Below, piece after piece: positions 36,101 through 44,496 of a stretch of 64,000 nucleotides of DNA. The stretch comes from Aureimonas mangrovi. GTDB lineage: Bacteria > Pseudomonadota > Alphaproteobacteria > Rhizobiales > Rhizobiaceae. Location of the stretch: positions 625,001 through 689,000 of the forward strand of contig NZ_CP059692.1 in NCBI RefSeq assembly GCF_014058705.1, given 5' to 3'. The notes below the pieces were generated by a model that worked only from the letters and a program-made list of their open reading frames with translations, was not told where the DNA came from and did not search any database. Every line of letters starts with the position of its first letter. Position 1 is the stretch's first letter. Both the position numbers and the translations under genes were made by a program.

Positions 36101-36933
36101 TGACAAGCAAGGACGACATTCACGCCATGAGCGAAGCATACACTTTCTCCGACCCCCGCCTCACCGAACTCGACGGCTTCAAGGTCACGATCGCGCCAGA
36201 GAAGGAACGGTGCGACATCGTTCTCGACCGGGCGCCTCTCAACGTCATCTCCATGGCTCAGCGCGACCAGCTCCGCCTGGTCTTCGAGGCGCTGGACGAG
36301 GACGAGCGCGTGCGCATCATCGTCCTGTCTGGCACCGGCGAGCACTTCTCCTCGGGCGGCAACATCCGCGGCTTCATGGAGGCGAGCCCGGAGCACGTCT
36401 CCAAGCTTGCCTGGAACATCGCCGCGCCTGCGCGCTGCTCCAAGCCGGTCATCGCCGCCAATCGCGGGTACACCTTCGGCGTCGGCTTCGAGATCTCGCT
36501 GGCCTGCGACTTCCGCATCGTTTCGGAGACCTGCCGCTACGCCCTGCCGGAGCAGAAGCTCGGCCAGATCCCGGGCTCGGGCGGCTCGGCGCGGCTGCAG
36601 AAGATCGTCGGCGTCACGCGGACCAAGGACATCGTCATGCGCTCCAAGCGCATTCCCGGCCGCACGGCCTTCGAGTGGGGCATCGCCACCGAATGCGTCG
36701 CCGACGGCGAACTCGAAGCGACCGTGGACGCCCTCGTCGACGAATTGCGCGCCTTCTCGCCGCTCGCCCAGCGCACCGCCAAGAAGATGCTCAACGACAC
36801 CGACGACGCCTTCCTGACCACCGCGATCGAGATCGAGGGCCTGAACTACAGCCGTCTGCGCCAATCCGAGGACTTCAAGGAGGGCGTCGAGGCCTTCCAC
36901 GACAAGCGCAAGGCGAACTTCGTCGGCCGCTGA
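36100..36933 (+). CDS. Enoyl-CoA hydratase/isomerase family protein
   Basis: This crotonase-fold protein (277 aa) has the oxyanion-hole segments SGTGEHFSSGGNIRGFME and NRGYTFGVGFEISLACDFRI, and the LPEQKLGQIPGSGGSARL helix that often carries the catalytic Glu (here Glu in LPEQ). It resembles enzymes acting on cyclic or aromatic CoA esters such as BadK or 6-oxocyclohex-1-ene-type hydrolases. The first ATG shares a base with the ligase TAA; an ATG at 36127 is an alternative start. It probably handles the CoA ester formed by the preceding ligase. Confidence 0.87.
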   Translation: MTSKDDIHAMSEAYTFSDPRLTELDGFKVTIAPEKERCDIVLDRAPLNVISMAQRDQLRLVFEALDEDERVRIIVLSGTGEHFSSGGNIRGFMEASPEHVSKLAWNIAAPARCSKPVIAANRGYTFGVGFEISLACDFRIVSETCRYALPEQKLGQIPGSGGSARLQKIVGVTRTKDIVMRSKRIPGRTAFEWGIATECVADGELEATVDALVDELRAFSPLAQRTAKKMLNDTDDAFLTTAIEIEGLNYSRLRQSEDFKEGVEAFHDKRKANFVGR

Positions 36934-37006
36934 CGGCCAATTCGTGCAACGGGCGCCGTTGGCCGGAGAGGAGGGCGGGCGGCCGTCCCACCAGGGAGGA
37001 TTAAAC

Positions 37007-38263
37007 GTGGAAACTGCGAGACGACAGATCATCGAGCCGGGTCCGGGCATTGCATCGGGCCTGCGGGACCTTCCCGGAAACCTAAACCTGAAGACTGGCA
37101 GTGCCGGCCTCGTCGCCGCGATCTTCGGCTGTTCGGGACCGGCGCTGATAGTGATCGGCGCCGCGGATGCCGGCAATCTCACAGACGGGCAGACTGTGGC
37201 GTGGCTGCTCGCCATCTACGGCCTTGGCGGACTGATCAGTTTCGTGCTGGCCCTTCACTACAAGATGCCGGTCACGGGAGCCTATTCGATACCCGGGGCG
37301 GCGCTCATCGCCGGATCGCTCGCCACGTTCCCGTTCAGCGAGGCCGTGGGCGCCTTCATCATGGCCGGCGTCATCGTGCTTTTCCTTGGCGTGACCGGCC
37401 TCATCGGCAAGGTCATGCGCTGGCTGCCGATGCCGATCGTCATGGCGATGATCGCCGGCGCGTTGATCCGCTTCGGCATCGGCGCCGTGACGGCGGTCTC
37501 CGCGCTGCCGATCGTGGTCGGCGCCTCGGTGGTCGCGTTCTTCGTGTCGATGCGCTTCGTGAAGGCCGTGCCGCCGGTGCTGAGCGCCCTGGTGGTCGGG
37601 CTGATCGCCGCCGCCCTCACCGGCTCCTTCGGCACCAGCGAGGCGGGGATCAGCTTCGTGCTGCCCGAGCTGACAGTGCCGACTTTCACGCTCGACGCCT
37701 TCTTCGCGATCGCCGTGCCGCTTGCGATACTGGTGGTCGGGGCCGAGAACGCCCAGGCGACCGGCGTGCTGCTGGCGGAGAAGTATGCTCCGCCTGTCAA
37801 CGCGATGACGGTGATCTCGGGCGTCGGCGGTATCTTGGCGGGCTTCCTCGGCGGGCACAACGCCAACATCGCCGGCCCGATGACGGCAATCTGCTCGTCC
37901 GACCAGGCCGGTGAGAAGCGTGAGGGGCGCTATGCCGCCACGGTCGTCAACGGCGTGCTCTTCGCCGGCTTCGGTATCTTCGCCGGGGTGGTGGTGCCGC
38001 TGATCCTGATGCTGCCCGCGCCGCTGATCGGCGCCATTGCCGGGCTTGCCATGATCAACGTCCTGATCATGGCGTTCCAGGCGGCTTTCACGAAGGCCGA
38101 CGGGTATCAGATCGGTGCTTTCGTGGCTCTCGTGGTCTCGATGTCCAACATCACGATCCTCGGCATCAGCGCGCCGTTCTGGGCACTCTTGTTCGGTGCC
38201 ATCGTCTCGATGCTCGTCGAAAAGCCGGTGGAGATCGGTCGACGTTCACCAGCCGCAGGCTAG
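37007..38263 (+). CDS. BenE-family aromatic acid membrane transporter
   Basis: This 418-residue membrane protein with about 12 segments has the family pattern SAGLVAAIFGCSGPALIVIGAADAGNL, YSIPGAALIAGSLATF, GAENAQATGVLLAE and GGHNANIAGPMTAICSS, as in BenE benzoate/proton symporters. GTG 37007 has GGAGG seven bases upstream; the longer frame to 36944 lacks a ribosome site. As the last gene of the hydroxylase operon it suggests the substrate enters as an aromatic or heteroaromatic carboxylate. Confidence 0.87.
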   Translation: METARRQIIEPGPGIASGLRDLPGNLNLKTGSAGLVAAIFGCSGPALIVIGAADAGNLTDGQTVAWLLAIYGLGGLISFVLALHYKMPVTGAYSIPGAALIAGSLATFPFSEAVGAFIMAGVIVLFLGVTGLIGKVMRWLPMPIVMAMIAGALIRFGIGAVTAVSALPIVVGASVVAFFVSMRFVKAVPPVLSALVVGLIAAALTGSFGTSEAGISFVLPELTVPTFTLDAFFAIAVPLAILVVGAENAQATGVLLAEKYAPPVNAMTVISGVGGILAGFLGGHNANIAGPMTAICSSDQAGEKREGRYAATVVNGVLFAGFGIFAGVVVPLILMLPAPLIGAIAGLAMINVLIMAFQAAFTKADGYQIGAFVALVVSMSNITILGISAPFWALLFGAIVSMLVEKPVEIGRRSPAAG

Positions 38264-38469
38264 AAGCCTTGCTTCGGGCGAGATGTGCTCTTGGGCGAGG
38301 ACTTCGTCGGGATGGCACCTTTCCGTGCATGATCTGCACGGAAGCTGCCTGATCGGTTCCACACCGAACTGACGACGTGTTGCAGCTGCAGAGGCCCTGG
38401 CCGAACGTCGTTTTTTCTGCCGTCCGGCCGGAACGACCGGTCGTCTTATTTGAGGACTTGCAGGAAGAA

Positions 38470-38499
38470 GGGCCCGTCGATCTGGAGATCGACGGGCCC
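38470..38499. terminator. Bidirectional rho-independent terminator
   Basis: GGGCCCGTCGATC (38470-38482) pairs perfectly with GATCGACGGGCCC (38487-38499) around a TGGA loop. A/G-rich sequence precedes it and TTCCTT follows, extending the pairing. It sits between the convergent BenE and proline-racemase genes, just eight bases before the latter's stop on the opposite side, and probably ends both transcripts. Confidence 0.8.
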
Positions 38500-38506
38500 T
38501 TCCTTG

Positions 38507-39520
38507 CTACGAAACGACGAAACCTGCGTCGACGGGATCGTTGCGGTTGATCGTCCAGCGCGCGGTGCCCAGGATGCCAGCGGTGCCCTTCACGGTCGGA
38601 CGGATCGCCTTGAAGCTGCCGAGGGTCGTTTCGCCGACGATGCAGCCCTCGAAGGTGCCGCTGCCGAGAAGGCCCTCGGATCGGATCGGCTGGTTGACGC
38701 CGACCTTACCACGCGCTTCGAACATGGCGAGCATCGCGCTCGTGCCCGTACCGCCCGGCGAACGGTCGAGCTGGCCGGCGCTGAAGACGTGGACGTTCTT
38801 GTAGAACGCGCCCTCGATCGTCGGCTCGTGCCAGAAGGTCATGAAGTTCAGATTGTTGATGTGCTTCTCGGTCGGATGCTGGATCACCAGCTTCTCGCGA
38901 AGCTGCTCGCGCGCGATCAGGCCCATGCGGGAAAGCTCGCTGCCGTTCTCTGGCTTGACCACGAGGCCCGAGCCGCGCAGGTCTATGATGCCGAAATAAT
39001 TGCCACCCCAGACGAGGTCCGCCTTTAGCTTTCCGTAGGTCGGCAGCTCGATCTCGACGTCCTGCGCGGCGACGTAGGCCGGCACGTTCTCGAAGCGCGT
39101 CCAGAGCACTGTGTCGCCCTCATTGGCCACTTCGGCCACGACCAGACCGGCCGTCGTCTCAAATCGGATGGTCGTGCGGCCGTTCTCGCCCCGCGGCACG
39201 AAGCCGTGGGCCACCATCGCCATGGCCACCGCGATCGTGCCGTGCCCGCACATGTGTGAATACTCGGCGCCGTCGATATAGATGAGCCCGGCGTCGTATT
39301 CACGGCTCGAAGGAGGCGTCAGGAACACCCCGAACATGTCGGGATGCCCTCGCGGCTCGCGCATCAGCGCCTTGCGAAGCCAGTCGTAGTTCGCCTCGAG
39401 GAAGGCGCGCTTTTCCAGGATCGAGGAGCCGGCGGGATAGGGGATGCCGCTGTGGATGATACACAGGGGCTCGCCCTCGGTATGGGTATAGATGACGTCG
39501 AACGCGTCCTGGATGCGCAT
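38507..39520 (-). CDS. Proline racemase/3-hydroxyproline dehydratase family protein
   Basis: This 337-residue member of the proline racemase superfamily keeps the first catalytic Cys in SHMCGHGTIA. The second motif, normally SPCGTGTSA, reads SPGGTGTSA: the codon is GGC, so Cys is replaced by Gly. Racemases and 4-hydroxyproline epimerases need both cysteines; trans-3-hydroxy-L-proline dehydratases use Cys plus Thr. A one-base general-acid/base pair therefore points to dehydratase-type or other chemistry. The ATG at 39520 has AGGAGAG six bases upstream. It follows a spermidine/putrescine-type ABC transporter in the same operon, with a 35-base gap, so it probably acts on the imported solute. Confidence 0.85.
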   Translation of the reverse strand: MRIQDAFDVIYTHTEGEPLCIIHSGIPYPAGSSILEKRAFLEANYDWLRKALMREPRGHPDMFGVFLTPPSSREYDAGLIYIDGAEYSHMCGHGTIAVAMAMVAHGFVPRGENGRTTIRFETTAGLVVAEVANEGDTVLWTRFENVPAYVAAQDVEIELPTYGKLKADLVWGGNYFGIIDLRGSGLVVKPENGSELSRMGLIAREQLREKLVIQHPTEKHINNLNFMTFWHEPTIEGAFYKNVHVFSAGQLDRSPGGTGTSAMLAMFEARGKVGVNQPIRSEGLLGSGTFEGCIVGETTLGSFKAIRPTVKGTAGILGTARWTINRNDPVDAGFVVS

Positions 39521-39555
39521 CTTTCTCTCCTGGAGATGGGGCACTTGCTGGGGGG

Positions 39556-40344
39556 TCAGTCGTCGTCGGGCAGGAAATCGAGACCGACGGTCAGATCGAT
39601 GACGACGATCGCGACGGCCGCAGCGAGGATGGTCGCAGCGGAAACGGCGGCGATCGACGGGTCGACCGAGTACTGGACGTAGTTGAAGAGCTGGACCGGG
39701 ATCGTGTTAAGGGCCGCGGTCGTGTTGAAGATCGACAGCTCGACGTTGATGAAAGAGGTGATGAAGGCGAAGATCGCACCGGAGACGATGCCTGTGCGGA
39801 TCTGCGGCAGCGTGACAAGGAAGAAGGTCTGGAACGGCCCGGCGCCAAGGTCGCGCGATGCCTCCTCCAGCGCCAACTGATCCTTGTCCAGCATGGGCAG
39901 CACCGTGCGCAGCACGAAGGGCGTCACGATCACGACGTGGCCGACGAGAAGCGCTGCGAAGTTGCGCGTCAATCCGATCGCTCCGCCGAACTGCAGGAGT
40001 GCTGCGCCGAGCACGAGATGCGGCAGCACGAGCGGGGAGAGAAGCAGCGACGCGAAGGCGGCCTTGCCGCGGAACTCGTTGCGCGCGATCGCAAGCGCCG
40101 CCGGAATGGCGAGGATCACGGCCAACGCCGTTGCGCAGAGTGCCAGCGCCGTGCTCGTCAGGAACGAGGCCACGTAGGTCGGGTCGGAGATCACGACCTC
40201 GTACCAGCGCAGGGTCAGGCCCTGCGGCGGGAAGGCCAGGAATTCGCTCGTCGTCAGCGACGCACCGACGATCACCACCAGCGGCAGCAGCAGATAGGCT
40301 AGGGCGAGAAACGCGTGGCAACGCAGGAGGGCTCGCACGATCAT
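39556..40344 (-). CDS. ABC transporter permease, PotC type
   Basis: This 262-residue permease has six expected segments and the contact loop LALEEASRDLGAGPFQTFFLVTLPQIRTGIVSGAIFAFITSF, characteristic of PotC/YdcV permeases of the polyamine/opine/phosphonate ABC family. It begins two bases after the stop of its partner permease. Works with the PotB-type permease, the PotA-type ATPase and the binding protein of this operon. Confidence 0.9.
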   Translation of the reverse strand: MIVRALLRCHAFLALAYLLLPLVVIVGASLTTSEFLAFPPQGLTLRWYEVVISDPTYVASFLTSTALALCATALAVILAIPAALAIARNEFRGKAAFASLLLSPLVLPHLVLGAALLQFGGAIGLTRNFAALLVGHVVIVTPFVLRTVLPMLDKDQLALEEASRDLGAGPFQTFFLVTLPQIRTGIVSGAIFAFITSFINVELSIFNTTAALNTIPVQLFNYVQYSVDPSIAAVSAATILAAAVAIVVIDLTVGLDFLPDDD

Positions 40345-40345
40345 C

Positions 40346-41182
40346 TCAGCGGGCTCCCCGGTTGGACACGAGCGAGGAGAGCCCGATCATCGCCAGCGTG
40401 AAGGCGAGGAGCGTGATCGCGAGCGCGCCACCATAGTGGAAATCGAACACCGTCGAATATTGCTGGAAGACGAGGACCGCGAGCACCGTCACCCGACCGC
40501 CCGAAAGAAGGGCCGGTGTCACATAGGCGCTGACCGCGAGGGCGAAGACGATGATCGCACCCGAGACGACGCCCGGCACGCTGAGCGGAAAGGTGACGTG
40601 CCAGAAGGTGGAGGCCGGGCTCGCGCCGAGATCGGCAGACGCGTGCTCGACCGAGCGATCGACCTTGGCCAACGCGTTGCCGACGGTGAGAACGACGAAG
40701 GGCAGTAGGATGTAGACGAGGCCGATGAGGATGCCCGTCTCTGTCCCGAGGAAGCGCATCGGTCGTTCAATAAGCCCCACCGATTCAAGGGTCTCGTTGA
40801 CGAGGCCGTTGCGGCCGAGAAGCACCATCCAGCCGAAGGAGCGCACGATATTGGAGGTGAAGAGCGGCAGGATCAAAAGGATAACGCAGATCCGGCGCCA
40901 TGATCGCCAGCGCACAATGCGCACGAGGTACCAGGCGAGCGGATAGCCGATGACGACGCAGATCAGCGTCGTCAGGATACCCAGCCGGAAGGTCACCGCC
41001 ATGACCGACCAGTGGTACTCGTCGAAGAGAATGCGCGCGTAGCTCGCGAAGGTCAGGCCCGCGCCGTCCGCGCTCGTCACGCTGGCGGCGAAGACGGTTG
41101 CGAGCGGCACGAGGAAGAAGGCGCAGGAGAAGGCGAGCGGGAGGGCGATGAGCCCGATCAGCGCCGTCCGCGAAGCGGTCAT
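40346..41182 (-). CDS. ABC transporter permease, PotB type
   Basis: This 278-residue permease has FFLVPLATVFAASV near the N-terminus and the loop VEHASADLGASPASTFWHVTFPLSVPGVVSGAIIVF. Its start overlaps the ATPase stop as ATGA. It is the first permease of the PotABCD-like set that also includes the proline-racemase homologue. Confidence 0.9.
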   Translation of the reverse strand: MTASRTALIGLIALPLAFSCAFFLVPLATVFAASVTSADGAGLTFASYARILFDEYHWSVMAVTFRLGILTTLICVVIGYPLAWYLVRIVRWRSWRRICVILLILPLFTSNIVRSFGWMVLLGRNGLVNETLESVGLIERPMRFLGTETGILIGLVYILLPFVVLTVGNALAKVDRSVEHASADLGASPASTFWHVTFPLSVPGVVSGAIIVFALAVSAYVTPALLSGGRVTVLAVLVFQQYSTVFDFHYGGALAITLLAFTLAMIGLSSLVSNRGAR

Positions 41183-42219
41183 GATCGTTCGTCCCGAATG
41201 AGGTGGACATCCTTGCGCTCGAAGGAGACGGTCACGGGCTGGCCGGCCGAAAACTCCTCCACCAGCCCGATGCGGCGGGCGAGAAGGGTGTGGCCGTCCG
41301 CCACGATGTGGATGTCCGTGGCACCGCCTATGGTGGTCACCGCTTCGATCCGGCCCGGAAGGCGAACGAGGTCGGGCGTATCAGCGCCGTCCGTCCCGAC
41401 CTCGACGCGAAGGTGCTCGGGGCGCAGCACTGCGAGCGTTCCGTGTTCAGCGTCCGACGGCAGAATCTGCAAGCCGGCGGCTTCACCCTCTTGCGCGCGA
41501 ACGAGGTTGGCCTCGCCGATGAATTCGGCGACGAAGCGCGTGGCCGGGCGGCGGTAGATTTCCGAGCCCGTGCCGAGCTGCTCGACGCGCCCCTTGTTCA
41601 TCACGGCGATGCGGTCCGACATCGCCATCGCCTCTTCCTGGTCGTGCGTGACGAAGACGAAGGCGACGCCGAGCTTCTCCTGCAACTGCTTCAGCTCGAT
41701 CTGCATGCGCTTCCGCAATTGCAGGTCGAGCGCGCTCAGCGGCTCGTCGAGAAGCAGGAGCTTCGGCCGATTTACGATCGCGCGGGCAAGCGCTACGCGC
41801 TGCTGCTGGCCGCCCGACATCTGGCGCGGGTAGCGCCCACCGAATTCGGCGAGCCCGACCAATTCGAGCGCCTCGGCAGCACGTTTCGCGGCTTCCCCCT
41901 TCTCGACACCGGCGCGGCGCGGGCCGTAGGCGACGTTTTCGGCCACCGTCAAGTGCGGAAAGAGAGCGTAATTCTGGAAGACCGTGTTCAGCGGCCTGCG
42001 ATGCGGGGGAAGCCCAGTGAGATCTTTTCCCTCGATCGAAATGGTGCCCTGGTCGACGCTCAAGAAGCCGGCGATCAGGCGGAGCAGCGTCGTTTTCCCA
42101 CAGCCGCTCGGGCCGAGGAGGGAAACGAACTCGCCCGGCTGGATGTCGAGCGAGATGCCGCCCACCGCCTGGTGCTTTCCGAACGTCTTGGAGACGCGGT
42201 CGATCGAGAGAAGAGCCAT
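41179..42219 (-). CDS. ABC transporter ATPase, PotA type
   Basis: This 346-residue ATPase has Walker A GPSGCGKTTLLRL, Q-loop VFQNYALFPHLTV, signature MSGGQQQRVALARAI, Walker B LLLLDEPLSALD and a C-terminal TOBE domain (residues about 275-345). These are PotA/PhnT/FbpC-type features. It is ten bases downstream of the binding-protein gene. Drives import by the two following permeases. Confidence 0.92.
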   Translation of the reverse strand: MALLSIDRVSKTFGKHQAVGGISLDIQPGEFVSLLGPSGCGKTTLLRLIAGFLSVDQGTISIEGKDLTGLPPHRRPLNTVFQNYALFPHLTVAENVAYGPRRAGVEKGEAAKRAAEALELVGLAEFGGRYPRQMSGGQQQRVALARAIVNRPKLLLLDEPLSALDLQLRKRMQIELKQLQEKLGVAFVFVTHDQEEAMAMSDRIAVMNKGRVEQLGTGSEIYRRPATRFVAEFIGEANLVRAQEGEAAGLQILPSDAEHGTLAVLRPEHLRVEVGTDGADTPDLVRLPGRIEAVTTIGGATDIHIVADGHTLLARRIGLVEEFSAGQPVTVSFERKDVHLIRDERS

Positions 42220-42229
42220 CTGATTCCCG

Positions 42230-43270
42230 TCAGCGCGCGATTTCGCGGTTCCAGGTCTCGGTCAGTTCGGCTCGCCGTGCATTGACCTCGTTCCAGTCGA
42301 AGAACATCAGGTCCTCGACCGAGCCGTTCTGCCCCCAGGGCAGCTTGCGGCTTACTTCAGGATCGAGCTCGACCTCTGAAACGGCAGGTCCGAGATAGAG
42401 CGTCTCGGCAAGGCAAGCGGCCGCTTCCGCGCTCATCGCCATGTCAAGGAACTGTGCAGCACCTTCCGGGTTCGGTCCGCCCTCAACGATGTGCAGCCGC
42501 GCATCGGTCGCCCAGACACCCTCGCTCGGGACCGTGAAGCCAATCGGCAGGCCGCTGTCGATCAGTGCCCAGGCGCCGACGTTGAAGTGGGCGCCGATGA
42601 CAACTTCGCCGCTCTGGAAAGCGTTGTTCGCTGCGCCCGAGGATTCGAAATACGACGCGACGTCGAGCTCTTTCAGCCGCTCGAAGGTCTGCGTGAAATC
42701 GTCTGGCGTGCCGCCCATCATCTGATTGAGGAAGAAGATGAAGGGGATGCCGGCCGAGTTGTTCGGCGAGGGAATCGTCACCGCACCCGCGTAATCTTCG
42801 TCCCAGAGCGCTTCCCAGGACGTCGGCGCCTCGCCGATCTCTTCGGTGTTGTAGGTCAGGCCGAGCGAGTAATAGCCGCCGCCGATGGCGAACACCTTGT
42901 TGCCGTTCCGGTAGGCTGCGTCATCGGTGAGGTTGGCTCCGTTCGGCAGCGCGTCGAGATCGATTGCGGCAAGGACACCGGCTTCCTCGGCCAGCTCGCT
43001 GATGCCGCCGTCCATATAGGCGACGTCGAGCGTCGGCGCCGAGGCCTGCTGCTGGAGCTTCGCGAGGGTCGTTGTAGAGGTGCCGATGTCGGCAACGACC
43101 TGGATGCCGGTCGCCTCGGTAAAGGGGGTCGCCACGCACGCCTGGAAGGCGTCGCCCCAGTTGCCACCGTACCACGCGACGGTGATCGACTGCGGCTGTG
43201 CGCTGGCCGTGGGCGCGGCCACGAGCAACGCGCTCGCCGACGCGCAGAGAAGAACTGTCAGATGTTTCAT
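42230..43270 (-). CDS. ABC transporter substrate-binding protein, PotD type
   Basis: This 346-residue periplasmic protein has a signal peptide MKHLTVLLCASASALLVAAP ending near ASAQ and the SBP_bac family 1/8 core ITVAWYGGNWGDAFQACVATPFTEATGIQV. The ATG at 43270 has GGAG seven bases upstream; the frame runs further to 43543 without meaning. It is the first gene of the transporter-racemase operon and should bind the solute acted on by the racemase homologue, for example a proline or hydroxyproline derivative (inference). Confidence 0.9.
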   Translation of the reverse strand: MKHLTVLLCASASALLVAAPTASAQPQSITVAWYGGNWGDAFQACVATPFTEATGIQVVADIGTSTTTLAKLQQQASAPTLDVAYMDGGISELAEEAGVLAAIDLDALPNGANLTDDAAYRNGNKVFAIGGGYYSLGLTYNTEEIGEAPTSWEALWDEDYAGAVTIPSPNNSAGIPFIFFLNQMMGGTPDDFTQTFERLKELDVASYFESSGAANNAFQSGEVVIGAHFNVGAWALIDSGLPIGFTVPSEGVWATDARLHIVEGGPNPEGAAQFLDMAMSAEAAACLAETLYLGPAVSEVELDPEVSRKLPWGQNGSVEDLMFFDWNEVNARRAELTETWNREIAR

Positions 43271-43337
43271 CGTAGTCTCCTTTTGCTCGCTCTTTAAGCA
43301 AGCCTCGCAAGCTGGCGCTTGCACGGCTTGAAGCCTG

Positions 43338-43365
43338 TTGTCAGGATGTTGAATAATTCCGACAA
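43338..43365. promoter_or_regulatory. Inverted repeat TTGTC-N18-GACAA in divergent promoter region
   Basis: TTGTC at 43338-43342 and GACAA at 43361-43365 form an inverted pair in the region between the transporter operon and the GlxA-type regulator, and the surroundings are AT-richer than average. It could be the regulator site if translation of the regulator begins at 43406. The evidence is weak because the arms are short. Confidence 0.25.
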
Positions 43366-43405
43366 AGTTCGTGACACGTTCGAAGTCGCTGGAGGTGCCT
43401 TGGCT

Positions 43406-44380
43406 GTGCAGCAATCGACAACCGGAGTGCCACTCCGTGTTGGCTTTCTTCTTGGTGACAAGTTCACGTTGGCCGCTTTCGGAGGGTTGATCGACGCGCT
43501 GCGGCTGGCTGCGGACGACGGTGGCCATAGCCGGCAGATCCACGCATCGTGGCGCATCATGACGCCGGGAGCGCAGTCATGCACCGCCAGCTGCGGACTG
43601 AAAGTCGAGGGCGGCGATTTTCTCGATCCGAAGATGTTCGACTACATCGCAGTATGCGGCGGGAACGACTATCTCGGCGACCGCCCGGCGCCAGCGACCG
43701 ACGCATATCTGCGCCACGCCCATGCGGGCGGCGTCCGGCTTCTCGGCATCTGCACCGGAAGTTTCGATATCGCCCGCGCGGGGCTCGCCGAGGGGCGCAC
43801 GGTCTGCGTCCACTGGAATGTGCAGGACGCGTTCGAGAAGCGGTTTCCGGGGGTGCAGACGTCGGTCGACCGCCTCTTCATCGACGAGGGAGACCTCATC
43901 ACCTGCGCGGGATCAACGGCTGCGATCGACCTCGGTCTCTATCTCGTCTCGCGACATTGCGGGCGCGATCGTGCGCAACAGGCCGTGCGGCACATGATGC
44001 TGACGGGCATCCGCGCGCCTTCTCTCCCGCAGGCGAACTTCCGCGAGGACCTGGGCGAGGTGAGCGATCCGCGCGTGCGCAAGGCCGTTCATTTCCTGGA
44101 ACAGCAGCTCGACCACCCGCCGACGCTGCCGGCGCTGGCGCGCTATGTCGGTGTCAGCGCACGCCAGCTGGAACGCGCCTTCAAGACCGAGCTCGGCGTT
44201 TCGCCCATGCGCTTCCACCGCACTATGCGGCTGAACTACGGACGCTGGATGATCGACAACAAACTGGAGAGCATTACGCAGATCGCCCTCGATTGCGGCT
44301 TTGCCGACACGGCCCACTTCTCGCGCGAGTTCCGGGCGCATTTCGGCCTATCCCCAAGCCGCTACCGGCAAACCCTCTGA
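43406..44380 (+). CDS. GlxA-type transcriptional regulator (PfpI-like plus AraC HTH)
   Basis: This regulator has an N-terminal DJ-1/PfpI-like domain (RVGFLLGDKFTLAAFGGLIDALRLA; VRLLGICTGSFDIARAG with the elbow Cys) and a C-terminal AraC domain (LPALARYVGVSARQLERAFKTELGVSPMRFHRTMRLNYG and the second helix-turn-helix ITQIALDCGFADTAHFSREFRAHFG). Such GlxA/CdhR/ArgR-like proteins control carnitine, arginine, betaine or opine catabolism. GTG 43406 has GGAGG eleven bases upstream; the frame is open to 43319. It is divergent from the transporter-racemase operon and probably activates it. Confidence 0.85.
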   Translation: MQQSTTGVPLRVGFLLGDKFTLAAFGGLIDALRLAADDGGHSRQIHASWRIMTPGAQSCTASCGLKVEGGDFLDPKMFDYIAVCGGNDYLGDRPAPATDAYLRHAHAGGVRLLGICTGSFDIARAGLAEGRTVCVHWNVQDAFEKRFPGVQTSVDRLFIDEGDLITCAGSTAAIDLGLYLVSRHCGRDRAQQAVRHMMLTGIRAPSLPQANFREDLGEVSDPRVRKAVHFLEQQLDHPPTLPALARYVGVSARQLERAFKTELGVSPMRFHRTMRLNYGRWMIDNKLESITQIALDCGFADTAHFSREFRAHFGLSPSRYRQTL

Positions 44381-44496
44381 GCCCGTGCGGCCGGCGAACT
44401 CGAACTTCCGTGGCCATAGCGCAGCAGCCTGGACGGCGGGTCCACGGCGCCCGTGTTCGGCCGTTCGGCGGCCGCCCTTGGAGGCGTTCGCTGTGG

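Noticed and set aside
38507-39520. Plain 4-hydroxyproline 2-epimerase
   Set aside because: The second catalytic Cys is Gly, and the usual hydroxyproline pathway neighbours are absent.
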